A stretch of 64,000 nucleotides of DNA from Clavelina lepadiformis (lineage: Eukaryota > Chordata > Ascidiacea > Aplousobranchia > Clavelinidae), in assembly GCF_947623445.1 (NCBI RefSeq), contig NC_135241.1, positions 19,160,501 through 19,224,500 of the forward strand, written 5' to 3'. Below, in pieces: positions 25,801 through 37,976 of the stretch. How positions within the stretch are numbered: the stretch's first letter is position 1; every line of letters starts with the position of its first letter. The notes under the pieces are model-generated. The model was given only the letters and a program-made list of their open reading frames with translations. It had not been told where the DNA came from and ran no database searches. Position numbers and translations under genes: made by a program.

Positions 25801-25848
25801 ATGGTCCTCCAACTTTATACGTTGAACATAAGTCCACCCTGTCGTGCA
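25801..25848 (+). pseudogene. Truncated GST exon 1 (deletion remnant)
   Basis: The first 48 bases match the start codon and first exon of the two plus-strand GST genes (encoding MVLQLYTL.ISPPCRA with Ile for Leu), then the similarity stops abruptly at about 25848. Within about 30 bp the sequence becomes similar to the 3' flank of GST copy 2 (around 32560-32640: AACCGAC, GATGCTTGGGTTTTTGCAT). This is what a deletion from exon 1 into the downstream flank would leave. No other exons remain. Confidence 0.75.
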
Positions 25849-27813
25849 TGAGAAGCATGAGACTGGGCTTTTGATAGACCTTTAACCGACAGTTTTTTTC
25901 ACGATGCTTGGGTTTTTGCATCAGTGGGAACGAAGACCTATATACCTGAAAATTGGGTCGGTTGCCAAGAAAATAATTAAAATGCAAAAGCAGTAAAACG
26001 ACTTTGCATAATGGAGGTGTTTCCTTGGTCAAGCTGATTGTTGGGAAGTATAAGCTGTAGCCTACCCAGCAAGTATCACACATGAATTTAACGCCCTTCG
26101 TTAAAGTTAGAGAACGTTAAAGTAAGTTACACTGAAACAAGGTCGTCGTGGAGCAGATTTGCCATGCTCTAATAAGTAGGCATTGAGTCCTCGCGTTCCC
26201 ATTTGATTGAGTTTAAATTTAACAATAAACTATACTCCTATTTGAGATTGTTTACGAAACAACGACACTCAAAGACCATGTCTTCAGCACGTACATTTCA
26301 CAAGCTAAGAAAGTCAAACATTCGGTAGCTAGTTTCTTGGTAAATTTAAAGTTAGAATGTTGTTGAATTAATGGGTTGAAGTGTTTTTGTGCTTGGTTAT
26401 ATAATTCTCGAGCACAGCAAAGGAGTTGTCAACATATTTTAAGAAGGCCAATATCTTTAAATTTTTGTCATATGATATTTAAACTCTTATTTTCAATATG
26501 AAGTAGGATAAAATTTAGCTAACATTGGACCAATAAGGGTAACCCATAGCCACTCCTTCAATTTGCTTAAAAAAAGGTATTCTTATTCCGATTTCTGTAA
26601 TACGCTTTTAAAAGTACGTTTATCAAACTGAGAGGAAACTGTAACATTTATATAACAAACATGGCTGTTTTTAAGTTAATGATTTCTTTGAAGGGTACTT
26701 TAGTAAACAGCAGATATGTGCTTAGTACGAGCTAGAAAGGCTCGGCGCGAACGTCATTATTTTTCATTGTTCACACGAACCCGAGCTTTCATCCAGAGTT
26801 TTACTTAACTTTTAATTTCCTCACTTTAGGAAATATCGTTATTGCAAAAGAACACTTTGCAGCGTAAATGTTTGTATTGCCTTGTAAAATAAAATTTGCA
26901 GTTAATCACCACCATTACTCCATTAGGTTAGCTCTTTCCGAGTGCATGGTTTGGTTAGGTCTACTTATGCTTTTACTGTTTTACATTTGACGTCGGTTGC
27001 GGTTGGCCTCTTTTCTGCGAAAAAAGAAAACAAAAAGCAAACAAGTGGCAAAAGAGCGCAAAAATCGCGAAACGGCAGCAAGTTGCATGACCATGTAACA
27101 TAGCTGTAAACAAACTGAGCAGAGACAGAAAGTGATTTATTGGAAATTTATCTGTGTAATGTGTAGCTTATTTGGCAGCAAAAGTGCGATGCTTATCAAA
27201 CCTATAGTCAAATGCAACCACATAATTTTCAATGCAAATTTATTTTTTATGCTTTGCCATCGGTAGTTGTAAGCCATGCCGGGGAATTTGTTGTTCGTGA
27301 ATGTTCAGTTGTTTAATGCTCAAATTCTTGTTACATTCTGGTGACCTCGATTGTTGAATATTCCAACAGAAGAAAACTTTCCAAGTTCCAATTGAGAGTT
27401 TTGAAATTTTGGTTGGGTGTTTGATGATGTTTTTGCTCGGTCAATAAACTTAAAGCAATCAAGGCCACACAAGCATTCTAAACCCCAAATATGTTAAGGT
27501 AATTTCATTTATTTTGTTGGAACATTTTACTTTAAGTTATGCAGTGCGCTGTTGTGTACCTCTTGGCGATCGCCATTAGTTTAGTTTTGCACAGCACGTG
27601 CTTGGGATTGGTCTAGTTTTAATGTTTGTACAAAGATTAAACTTTTGTTGACCTCTTTATTTCGTGCCCTTTGGGGGAAGGAGACGCAACCTTCGTCAGA
27701 AGTCAGTTCAGCTTTCATGGGGTCGGAACATACAACAGCCTATATATATATAAGAAGTTTTTAGCTATACGTTATGCGCCACAAGATTGTTAGAGCTTGC
27801 CGTTCTAACAGGC

Positions 27814-28087
27814 TCAGCTGTGAGTGAATGTTTTGCCGAGTTGCGTTGGATTGCTAAAGTTTGGCGCGTAGTTGTCATCGTTCTGTACTTGCTTAAGCTG
27901 TTTGTCTTTAAATGCAGGTAACTTTTGCCTTTTGAACTGCAGGAACTTTATACAAATCTTCAAAACATATTTCAAAATACGGTGTAGATCTAACTTTGAT
28001 TTAGCAAAGCTAATAATGTCTTGTCTTTCTAGCTTTCTCAGCACTCGTTTTTCGACATCTCTTCTGCTGTTAATGAAGTTACATAAC
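27814..28087 (-). CDS. Possible terminal exon of an unrecognised gene
   Basis: On minus a good acceptor (TAACTTTCCTCAG) is followed by a frame of about 90 codons ending in TGA. The translation is hydrophilic and very basic (for example SRRDVEKRVLRKLERQDII, FKRQKLPAFKDKQLKQVQND). I recognise no family and found no matching upstream exon. It may be a decayed transposon fragment, a real last exon or chance. Confidence 0.2.
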
Positions 28088-28910
28088 CTGAGGAAAGTTA
28101 GAATTGATTTATTATATCATACAGTTACAATCAATGCAAGTGCAAAACTGTAAATAACAAATGCGGTTCTCGAACATCTTACGACAACTATAATCAGGCC
28201 ACATTTTCTTTAACTAATTGAACCATATTAACAACATTCTTAACTTTAAATTTACAAAGGATCTATGTAGCGACTGAACCTTTGGCCCCTCTTTGTATTG
28301 TGAAATACAGAACTTACGAAAGACAAGATCTTTGATACTTTGAGACTTTAACTTGGTGTATACCTTAATTTAATCCACAACAAATTCAAGCTTAAAATAC
28401 TATGCATATACATATACAGTACATCTTTCAAATACAGTGTTGAATTATTTTTGCTACAAATTCAATTCGCACTTTGATGGCGTTGCCCTCCCGTCGAATT
28501 TGGTTTACCAATTTACGTACTCATGTGGCGCGGACATTACTTGTCCTATATTGATAATAATACTAGCCGTTCTTTTCTCACAAGCAGGATAAAACTTAGG
28601 TTACATGTGCATTAGAGACCCTTCAACCATTCAATGCGATTACGCGACCGTTCAATGCAACCTTTCGGTGCGAACTCTGTAAAGCCGGAAGTTTTACAAA
28701 CGTGATTTTAAATTCTTAAAGTTTTATCACAATGATTATATGAAAGTAGTATTCACGTAGCTGTATTAACTAAACAGAAAAAATCTAAATAAACAAACTT
28801 AAGAACATGATTGGTCATTTTTATTAGAAATTTTCTTCTAATCTTGCCTATACACAGAAGATCAGGCTTTGTGCACGATTGTATCTTCCAAGCTTAGATG
28901 GTCCAAAGTA
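28088..28910. other. Intergenic, no feature seen
   Basis: AT-rich sequence with no open frame of interest, repeat or RNA gene that I can support. Confidence 0.4.
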
Positions 28911-29500
28911 CCAAAAGTTGAACATTGACGAATTTGCAACAGGTTAAGGAAGTTAATTATGTGATGGATAAGTTGTTTTGCAAAACTGCTGTACCGGTGC
29001 CTGTGGTGGTTTTCATAAGCAGTTAATGGCCCACAGTCGTTTTCCACCGAGTTTATGCTGGTAAGCTCAGGTTTTGGACCTCACAGAGGAGGAAGCTAAT
29101 GATTTCGGAAACCATCTTTATAGAGTAAGATAGCTTTGTTTATTTGGTAGACCATGAATAAATTATTTTTCTGATGTATTCAGCTATCTGTAGCTTATAA
29201 CTATTGTCATTCCAAGCGAATAACCCGTTGTGCATTCTGAAACGATTCACTTAAAACTAATTGACGTTTGCTATGGTCAGAATAAACCATATGTACAGTT
29301 GGAGGGATCACGATGTACGATCGTGGTTATAACTGTTCTTACCCTTCAGTAGCTATCATGGTCATGTGGTATAAGGTGGCAAAGCTGCTGTGTGAATTCA
29401 GTACACCCTAACTGTAGAGCTTACATGTTAATAAGAGCATGTGTTACACTGGCAGTCACCTGCCATTAGATCTATAAGTTGTATAACTTGCTGATTTTAT
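28911..29500 (+). repeat. Segmental duplicate of the DNA upstream of the SLC22 gene
   Basis: This stretch is a diverged, collinear copy of about 58750-59390. Shared blocks include GAATTTGCAACAGGTTAA, TTAATTATGTGATGGATAAG, GGGATCA(C/T)G and GGCAGTCA followed by TAGATCT. It lies directly before an SLC22 exon-1 fragment, so an ancestral promoter-plus-exon unit was probably copied here. Confidence 0.7.
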
Positions 29501-29623
29501 CTCTGTTATAATAAACTAAATTCTGACATGCATTCCCGTACGTCGTAACTAAGGACTGCTTTTCAGCAATGACGTTAATTGGGATATGACCGCATAACTA
29601 CTATGCGAGTAAAACATAGGTAG

Positions 29624-29752
29624 TTTTTAGCTGCAGGCCTTGGCTGTTTTAATGGCAATATGTTTCCTGAATACGCCCATTGTGGTGTTATGCGGTGTTT
29701 TGTTCTTTATACGCCATCTCATCGTTGCTACGTTCCCAGCATAGACGATTTA
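29624..29752 (+). pseudogene. SLC22 exon-1 pseudogene fragment
   Basis: About 130 bp match exon 1 of the SLC22 genes at 53427 and 61631 (encoding ALAVLMAICFLNTPIVVLCG for the first membrane segment). One T is missing in the run after GCGGTG, which shifts the frame (family FVLYTPSHRCY is read as FFIRHL). Similarity ends after CCCAGCATAGACGA, before the Ser-rich loop. No other SLC22 exons are nearby. Confidence 0.8.
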
Positions 29753-31121
29753 GTTGTTCACTTAGTCAATTGCGAACAACGACAACTATTACTTCGGGTA
29801 AAAGTTCAAGCCTGAAAGAAAGATTTGCAGCAGCCATGAGCGCATCAACGTTTCCTCGCGAATATAAAATATAGTCATGTAGTCTTGAACATACAGTCTT
29901 TGGCTCTTCGCTTGTTCAAGGTATCCTCGTACATTTTCTTTAACCACCTTGTTGTTCTCATCATACAATATATAGGCAAAAGAGAATATTTGTTCTTAAA
30001 AGTATAGCTTCGTCACGCACCACAACCGTTTGCTCTCTTTCCCCTTATTTTGTCCCATGTAATGTTATAATAATATTGTGACATCGGTGACAACGAAAAG
30101 TGGTTCGGTTAGGAAACTATTTTTACATTTACGAATTCAAAAAGAAAAATTATTATCAATTATGATAAAAGTAAGTTTACAACTGAATTGTCAACACTTT
30201 GTTCGGAAATAATGAGTTGCAAATTCAGCAAGCTCTATTTTCTGTTTGATACCCTACACTTTTACGCTTCATTCGAAAATGTTTACGAGACCCATTATCA
30301 CGTGATCTGAATTTTTAAGAAAGAAAATTTGAAATGAACTTTTCATTTTCCTAGCAAAAGGTAACATGTCATGTTGTATCTTATTCTTATCATTTATGCA
30401 AAATCTATATCAAATTTAGTTCCAGGCTTGGTTCCTTGGTATAGCAGATGACGCAATGTTTTACATAAAGCGCATTTTTCCATAAAAACGTTTGAAAGAA
30501 GACCAGCGTGCTTCACGAGTATATATGGTCTGGATAGAGTACTGTCTTTTTGTCATTTTTAGAATTAGTCCTTGAATCATTTACTGCTGTAGCTAAAACA
30601 AAAGTGAATACGCACTTTAAGCGGAATTTTTTTTCTTGTTATAGATGTTTTAATAGTCAAAATTGACCGGACCTAAAAAAATCTTAAAAAGTTCAAAAAA
30701 TTTCTGGCTACTTTATTGCAGCTGCCGCAGGTGTAAAATTGCTTTTTTCACGCTTCCCTGAAAGCTGAAGTAAGAACTGGCTATAAAGAGGAAGGACATG
30801 GGACCGGCTTCTCGCCCCAAGCGCAGCCATAAACCAGAGGTTAATCAATAACTTAGGATTGACTGACTGACAAACAGACTGAGTAAATTGCAAAAATGTA
30901 ACGGCCTAAAATCATTGATAGCAGTTATTACTTCAACTGGTTGAAGTACTTATTTGGTTTCACCTTTGAAATTGCAGCGTCTTGTTTTTCAAACGATTCT
31001 GTGTAATCTTTCAAGATTATTCAGAGCAAGTTTGTTTTATTGATTGTTTTATTATTTTTATTGTTTTATTTTATTTCGGTGAAGATTTAATTTCAGGCGT
31101 TGGATAACTTAACTTAGAAAA
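29753..31121. other. GST copy 2 upstream region
   Basis: From about 30030 this DNA parallels the region upstream of GST copy 1 and of the remnant. It contains the conserved CACGTG block and a TATATATGG sequence near 30522. Nothing else supportable. Confidence 0.4.
30291..30306. promoter_or_regulatory. Conserved CACGTG block upstream of GST copy 2
   Basis: Third exact copy of CCCATTATCACGTGAT, 816 bp before the GST copy 2 start codon. Confidence 0.4.
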
Positions 31122-32178
31122 ATGGTCCTTCAACTTTATATGTTGAACTTAAGTCCACCCTGTCGTGCTGTTATAATGACCCTGAAAGCGTTGGGGCTTG
31201 AATTTGAGGAGAAAACCATTGACGTCGTAATAGGAGATCAGCTAACCCCGGAATATCTTGCTCTTAATCCAAGAGGAAAAGTTCCTTTTCTCAAAGATGG
31301 TGACTTTTTAATTGGAGAAAGGTAATTAATACTAATATATATATATAATTATATATGCCTACCTTGTGTATTTGCGTATGTAGAATAGAAGTAGCCATTC
31401 CGTTATAACAAACGTCAACGATATTTACAGCCGAGCAATATCCTGTTATCTCTGTAACAAATATGAGAAGAAGAATGGTGGCAATGTTTTGTTTCCTACT
31501 GACCCAGAACAAAGGGGAATGGTTGATCAGTTTTTATACATCAGTGAAGACACATACGATCGTATTGAATCTTACGTGGTAAGTCAGCACAGTTTTAAAT
31601 TCAACCTATATTTAACACTTAACAAACGATCATGGTAATGACGATTTACAAAATTTACAAAATTTACAATTTAAAGTATTTACAAAATTGATTTCTATGA
31701 AAATAAATGATTTTCATTAAAATTTTAAGAACTTCATTGACGTGTTTTTTGGGAACGGCACAACCAAGGACGACAAAATTCCTGAAGCGAAAAAGGTGCT
31801 TGATCTTTACGAAAAGTATCTTTCAAAGTCAACTTTCATTGCTGGAGAAAACCTTACAATCGCAGGTTTGAGAATCAGCTTGAGAATTATATACAAACTC
31901 GCACAGCGTCTTGTTAAAATAGGCTACCGCGTAACAAATGTTTTCTTAAACAACATTCAAATCCTTTCATTTGTCATGATGATGTAGATTTCCACATGTC
32001 TTCGTCCCTGCTGTTACTGGATTTGTCTGATTACAACGACTTCGGTGATTATCCCAAGACTTCAGCTTGGCTGGCTAAGATCAAGGCACTTCCTTACTTC
32101 GATGCATGCAACAAAGAAGCAATGGCTATGTTTAAGTATGGGTATCAGGAAGCCGTGAAAAAGCATAGTAAATGTTAA
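31122..32178 (+). CDS. Glutathione S-transferase, delta/epsilon/theta-like, copy 2
   Basis: Exons 31122-31321, 31431-31578, 31730-31865 and 31988-32178 give 224 residues. Same architecture as copy 1: SPPCRAVIMTLKALGLEFEE, LNPRGKVPFLKDGDFLIGER|SRAI, then an alpha-helical C-terminal domain ending KALPYFDACNKEAMAMFKYG. Exon and even intron 3 sequences (TTTGAGAATCAGC...CTCGCACAGC) are close to copy 1, so the duplication is recent or maintained by conversion. Unlike copy 1 it retains the usual acidic/glycine residues (KDGDF, EDTYDRIESYV) and so looks fully functional. Expected cytosolic glutathione conjugation; substrate unknown. Confidence 0.92.
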
Positions 32179-32235
32179 AAAATGTTGAAAGTTTATTGAA
32201 ATCCCACAGTGCTATTCGTTTAGAATTAGATAGTA

Positions 32236-32241
32236 AATAAA
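32236..32241 (+). terminator. Polyadenylation signal of GST copy 2
   Basis: AATAAA in AGATAGTAAATAAAATTG, about 60 bp after the stop codon. Confidence 0.55.
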
Positions 32242-34218
32242 ATTGATAAATAGTAAGATCAAAAGCATCGTTTATCCTCGTTTCTTACTTTATAGCTCAT
32301 TGAAGCGCTCAAGCAAACATTCTTGATATTAATATTGTGCCATAACTATCAACATTAATATTTTGCAGCCTCACTGGTATTTGATATAGCTCAAGTGTTG
32401 AATATATAAATAGTTGAATATATCCAAGGCAATTGATTTTGACTTATAGATAGAAAATGTTCTTGTATTTGCTTTCAACAAAGCACATGTTAAAAACATA
32501 AATATAAACCTACCATTTACATACAACAACCATTTTTCCATAACTTTAACCGACCGTAAGTATAGGGTTAACCGACTGTTATGTATGACAGTTTTGTTCA
32601 AAATGCTTGGGTTTTGCATGAATGCAAACGAAGACTTTAACCAGCAAAATTTGCCGTTGGTCAGGAAACTGATCAATTTTCAGAAACATGATGTAGAACG
32701 GTTTTACATTACAAGATTTCTTAACAAGCTAGCTAGTCACAAGTCGTTATTGCAGCTATAGCTCAGTATACATTTGACTGGTTACAAAAAATTTTCTACT
32801 GATTCTTTTTAGCTCTGTATAAATTGGCTCTCCAGATACGTCTGCCAGTGACCTTGACCATAAGAATAACGTAATAAGTATAAATAAAAGATAAAAAATG
32901 GCAAAAGAACACTCCCATTTCACAACCAACGGTTTGTAAAATTACCTTAGATGTGCAATCGCAAGCAATATATTCGGTAGGTGCTGTAGAACATAGCGGT
33001 AATGACAATCGGGATTGTTTAAACTTTAAAGGTTGGGCTTCGGCAATCGCTAAGAAATTTTAAGAGACCGCAATAATGTTAACTAAATGTGTGCAAATAA
33101 CCAATTCCAGAAGTATATACCTTTAGAGACCGTTGGAGAAGTGTGAAAAACTTTATCGGTTTTTTAAAACAATTAAATATATAAAATATTAAATGTAAAT
33201 TATTTTTCAAATTAAGTTAAGTTCAAGGTAAGTTCTTAAATTAATTAAGATCCAATCAAATTAAATGTAAAATATTTTTCAAAAAACCTAAATATGTTTG
33301 TAAAATCGCAATCAACCAATCGTTGACTGCAATCGCAATCAATAAACTTTAAAAAAACAATTAAAAGACAGTGATGACAACGACGGTAATGGGTATGTAT
33401 ATACAGTGTAGTAAACATTGACGGGAGTGAACGATGACAACGAACAGTGCTTTCATTTTTGAGGTAACTACACTTTTATGGACACGGATCTTTACCTTAT
33501 AGTTTTTGGAGAATTATTTGTTAGGTTAAGGAATAATCCAAATTCTGTGAACTGGCATCATTATTTTGCTGCATGGCTTGTATTTTGAATATACATAAGA
33601 AGAGAAAAACGTGCCAAATTCTTAACAAATATAAACAAAGCAGCATGAAAACTCGAAGCAGTCAAATTCAAACGTTATTACCAAGACCAACTAAGTAATT
33701 TGACAACCCTAAAGTATGACGATTTCGCGTGCAATTTATTTATTAACAGGACCTAGAAAGGTCATAGGTTCAATCGTGACGTCAAGGCAAACTGGCAAAA
33801 GTGCCACAAAACTGACTATACATGCCCTTCTCGAAGAAACCTATAGATAGAAAAAACTTTTGGTTTCTGTGAAGAAGTGTTCTGTACTCACTGCCAATTG
33901 ATACGGGCGCACTTGATCTCTGAAAATCTCCCTGACTACACGTTCCGAATAACAACAGTGTGCTCCACAAGGCCGTTCCTGGCTTGTTGGTGGTTCATTG
34001 AAGCAAATGCACCGGTTATTTAGACCAGAGACTCCCCAACGTCACTTTTGTGTCTCATCGGCATGTTTACATTATTCTACTGCAAAAGCTTTCCCGATGC
34101 TGGACGGACATTCATACAGCTTTTTGTCCTCGGTTTCACTATATGGGACAGCCATGGTAAACCAACTTCTGGTTTGTCCAAAAAAGGGAAAAATCTTCTA
34201 TGCTTACGTCAAGGTCAT

Positions 34219-34247
34219 CGATTGGTTGATTGATTGATTGATTGATT
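34219..34247. repeat. GATT microsatellite
   Basis: About seven tandem GATT units, the second one GGTT, followed by a T-rich stretch. Confidence 0.85.
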
Positions 34248-34261
34248 ACTTTTTCTTTTTC

Positions 34262-34477
34262 TTATGGGAGGCTCAAGCCAAGTATGCAGTCTATAGCAAT
34301 ATTAGTAACAAACCAACAATCTGCTGATGCCATACCAGCCACACAAAGGGGAGGCTGCGATACGCCGATCATGTCTACTGGTCCAGCATTGGCTCCCACA
34401 AAACGCGCGTTCCGGACACAAGTTCTTAAGTTTAACTTTTCAAACTGGCAAAAAAACAATAAAATAACGATGTTCAC
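34262..34477 (-). pseudogene. Possible retropepsin-like retrotransposon fragment
   Basis: A 71-codon minus-strand frame ends ASADCWFVTNIAIDCILGLSLP. The terminal pattern (hydrophobic, then D-x-ILG) resembles the C-terminal end of Ty3/gypsy-type aspartic proteases (typically ...DxILGxDFL). The catalytic DTG region is not visible and the neighbouring DNA is not open, so if real it is a decayed piece. Confidence 0.25.
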
Positions 34478-36887
34478 TTAAGATCCGTCGGGATTAAGAG
34501 CATATACCGACTTGTTGTTTATATTCATATTGGCGTATTTCAAGAAAACGTCTTTGGCAGTATTAACTTGATGATGCACAAGAACTTTTCACGTGTGAAT
34601 CAACTTTCATTTGGCAAGCCATATCCGGATCTCGATTTTAAAAGTAACGTACGCTATAACCACCTTTTCACCAGTATATATATAAACTCATCACTCTATC
34701 CTGTCTATACTTCAATCATCAAAACGTTGCTTCTTTCAAAGGAAAATCAATTGCGCACTTCAGTCTGAATGTTGGTCATCATGTGCTCCAGCTTAAACAA
34801 AGTGGTTTTTACGGTGGATTGAAGACGCTGCTAGCAGAAATCAGATGGAATAGTGGAAACGTTTGTGATGATCGGGGCATGTTGTGCCATATAGATTGAC
34901 TATAAAGCATACTTCCTGGTTTTGCAAATCTGCTTAGCAAAGCTTTTGCATTGTATGCCAATGACATCCTGTTTCCTGTTGATCGTTTTAGGTCGTGATT
35001 AAATATTGCGCCTGCCTATATTGCGACAGTTATTCATTCGTTCGTGTATTAAGAAAATAGCAGCAACATGGCTGCAGCTTTATGCTGTTGCTGTGCTAAT
35101 TATTTGTGAAAATGTGTTTGTTCAAAGAACCTTCAATATAATCAATTTATACAGTTGTCATTCCTGTGTAACAACTGTGAATTCAATTTGAAGAAGTTCA
35201 GTATCAAGTTAGGCAACTTTGTTGTCATCTTCATAAGACAATAATTCGTTAAGGTGAACAATTAAGTCTGAGCGTGAGAAAAGCAAACAACGACCTTATG
35301 AGACTCATATATCATTAGCCGCAATAAACATTTCAACAAGCAAACATTGTAGTGAAGTGGGTCAACCTTACAAATTAAGGTATCATATATTCACTTTTCA
35401 TTACACGTTCATTGGTTTCTCGTAAAAGCCTTGTACAAAACACAAGCGTCTTGCTGCCTCGCAAGGCAAACTAGTAGTTTAGTCTCAGTCTTTCTCTGTA
35501 TTTGTTACACAGAAAATCGCCTATGAAGGGCGAAGGCCCCTTAACAAAATATTTTATAAAATTTTGTTATGCAGACTGTGATTGGCCAAAAGTAAAGCTT
35601 TAAAAGAAGCTGTATAATAAACTTTCTGCTGTTGCCTTGTTGTCAAGAATGGTAACACAATGTAAGTTGGAATATAACTGTTTAAACAGAACAAGGTAAA
35701 AACCTAGTACATGAAGCTATAGGTTATTTAAATCACGGTGAAAGACTTTAATTGTACCGTGCGTTTTTCTGGTGCTTATTGTATACACATACATGCGTCC
35801 ATATACAGCCGATTACACTTCATTCAGTCTCATTGCAAAGCTACCAATACTCGAAAAACCTGTATTTTATTATTTTTATGCATTGAAAAGACATCTTTCT
35901 CATGATTCATTCGTAACCGAATTCTGGGTATTGTCATTTGCATTGTTCGAGGCTCCGCTTCAATCAACCGTTAAGTCGATTTTCGGGAAACCTATACCGT
36001 TAACAGAACAATTAAAGCTGCAATCTTTCATCAGTTGCTTGACACTTAACACACCTTAAGTTTGAAGCGTTCTTTGTGAGTGCTAATGCAAACAGAGAGT
36101 TGTTGATACGTCGATTGAATAGGCCTACGTGCCGTAAAAACGGTTTTCAATTTATTTAATTTACCACTTTTAAACAAAAAGACGAAGCATTTTGCTGGAA
36201 ACTGTTTGTCAGATCAGACTTTGCGAAAATTTCAAGAACAATCAGGTAAACTAAAAAATTTTTTACACGGTTTCCTCAGTTTTGCTTTATAATAAGTTAA
36301 AAAAGCTGAGCAAAACATAGCTGCTGTATTTATACGAGCCTTTTGCATTTACTTGTCAGAGTGCATTTCAGTTGCAGGCATTGCATTCTTCAGACTAAGT
36401 CACCCCTACCTGTCAGCTTTAGCCAAAACTGATTACGTTTTAAAAAAATAAAGAAGAAAAGCAAAACTGTAAGATCCAGTCCAGGTAAACACAACGCATT
36501 AACAGGTACCTATGTGAAGAGGTTATCTCGGAGGCATCGCTTACATTGCATGTGAAAAACGCGACTTTTTACCCTACAGATCAAACAACAGAAACTCAAT
36601 TCTTAACTCCATTTTTGCTTCATCATAACGATTGGTATGTAGTTTATAGATACAGAACACACAAGTTTCTTCCGAGTCTGTGTATTTACTTTTAAGAATG
36701 AATTAAGAAAACTGGCCCCAAATATTGTATATATATTTTCAATAAGTTATAAAAATTGAGTTAACGACACTGTAAGAGATTTTACCACAAAAAAACAACA
36801 TCTCCAAGTGTAACAAACATAGCATTGCGGTATACGATTTACATGTAAAGTATATCTAAGAACAAAGTTCTGTTTCAATAAAGCACT

Positions 36888-37976
36888 TCACTTTTTCAAA
36901 GCATTCTGGTACATTTCTTTCATTTTAGTCAAGCCTTCCTTATTGCTCTCATCAAAATACGGCAAAGCCTTAATCTTCGCCAGCCATGCAGTTGTTTTGG
37001 GGTAATCCTTGAAGTCATCGTAGCCAGGAAGATCAAGCATTAGCAGGGGAGAGGCCATAAAGAAGTCTAAAGGAAAACGCAGGACATATGAAAAGGTTAA
37101 CCCTACATATACCACTGTTGATTAAAAGCGCTTACAAACCTGCTAGCGTTAAACCATCACTGGCGATGTAGCCAGTTTTGGAGAGATATCCTTCGTATAA
37201 ATCAAGTGCCTTCTTGACTTCCCCTATTTTTTCTTCAACTGGTTTCTCACCTCTAAAAAGTACGCCTCCAACGTTCTACACAAATATGGTAAATACGTAA
37301 CAAAATGTACGAATGTTATTACATTATCAAACAATAATATCGTCACGGATCTATGTTAGGCTCAATCGTTAAACACAAACCATAAACCCAAATATCGATG
37401 GAATTTACACTATGCAGCCAGTCGGTGATATACTTACAATGTAGGCCATCATCATGTCGTTTGTATTTTCACTGACATAGAGAATTTGATCGACCTGCCC
37501 TCTTTGTTTGGGATCGGTTGGGTAGAGTCGGTTGTCGCCCTTCTCGTATTGGTTACACAAGTAGGAGCAAATTGCACGACTGAATATAAAAATAAATTCA
37601 AATCATACTAAATTGAAATCAAACAGAAGCTTAACTGAAAATGAACAGAAATTAAACTGAAACTAAAGTTATTGATTTTTTGTTCTTAGCTTTATTTACA
37701 CGCGGATACAGTCGTAAAACATATCGACAGTGAAAACACTTGCTGCCGAATCGAGTACATACCCATTCTTTCTTACCTTTCAGCTATGACGTAATTGTCA
37801 TCTGAGAGACACGGCACTTTTCCTCTGGAGTTAATTTTGAGAAATTCCGGTTTCTTATGTTCCCCTTCAAACAAGTTGACAATAACTTCTTCGTAATCAA
37901 GACCCAAGGCCTTCAGGGTCATTACGACCATTCGACTTGGAGGTGACTGATGTATGTAGTAAAGCTTGAGCACCAT
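36888..37976 (-). CDS. Glutathione S-transferase, delta/epsilon/theta-like, copy 3
   Basis: Minus-strand exons 37976-37777, 37579-37438, 37275-37140 and 37066-36888 give 218 residues with the same intron positions and phases as copies 1 and 2. The N-terminal domain reads MVLKLYYIHQSPPSRMVVMT; the active-site region is SPPSR where the others have SPPCR. Next come INSRGKVPCLSDDNYVIAER|SRAI and a C-terminal domain with YPKTTAWLAKIKALPYFDES. It is clearly more diverged than copies 1 and 2 from each other, so it marks an older duplication with inversion. Cytosolic glutathione conjugation is expected; the substrate is unknown. Confidence 0.92.

Larger units (their letters stand above)
22829..27813. 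other. Intergenic DNA of the GST cluster
   Basis: Apart from the GST remnant at 25801 I see no convincing gene. The stretch 23100-23300 and 25860-26090 share short similarity with each other and with 32540-32780, the 3' flank of GST copy 2, and 25210-25800 copies a GST upstream region. A 127-codon hydrophobic frame on minus at 24403-24020 has no recognisable motif and was not called. TAGGCCTA octamers occur at 23635, 24682 and 24900. Confidence 0.5.
32242..36887. other. Intergenic DNA between GST copy 2 and GST copy 3
   Basis: No gene that I can support. It holds the GST 3' flank similarity (32540-32780), an AT-rich patch at 33170-33360, a GATT microsatellite at 34219 and a possible retrotransposon fragment at 34262-34477. 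A 95-codon frame at 35772-36059 shows no known motif. Confidence 0.5.

Noticed and set aside
34048-34237. Overlapping 60-80 codon plus frames near the GATT repeat
   Set aside because: No family resemblance; one extends through a microsatellite.
35772-36059. 95-codon plus frame between GST copies 2 and 3
   Set aside because: No recognisable motif, no splice context, no similar copy; chance frame in AT-rich DNA.
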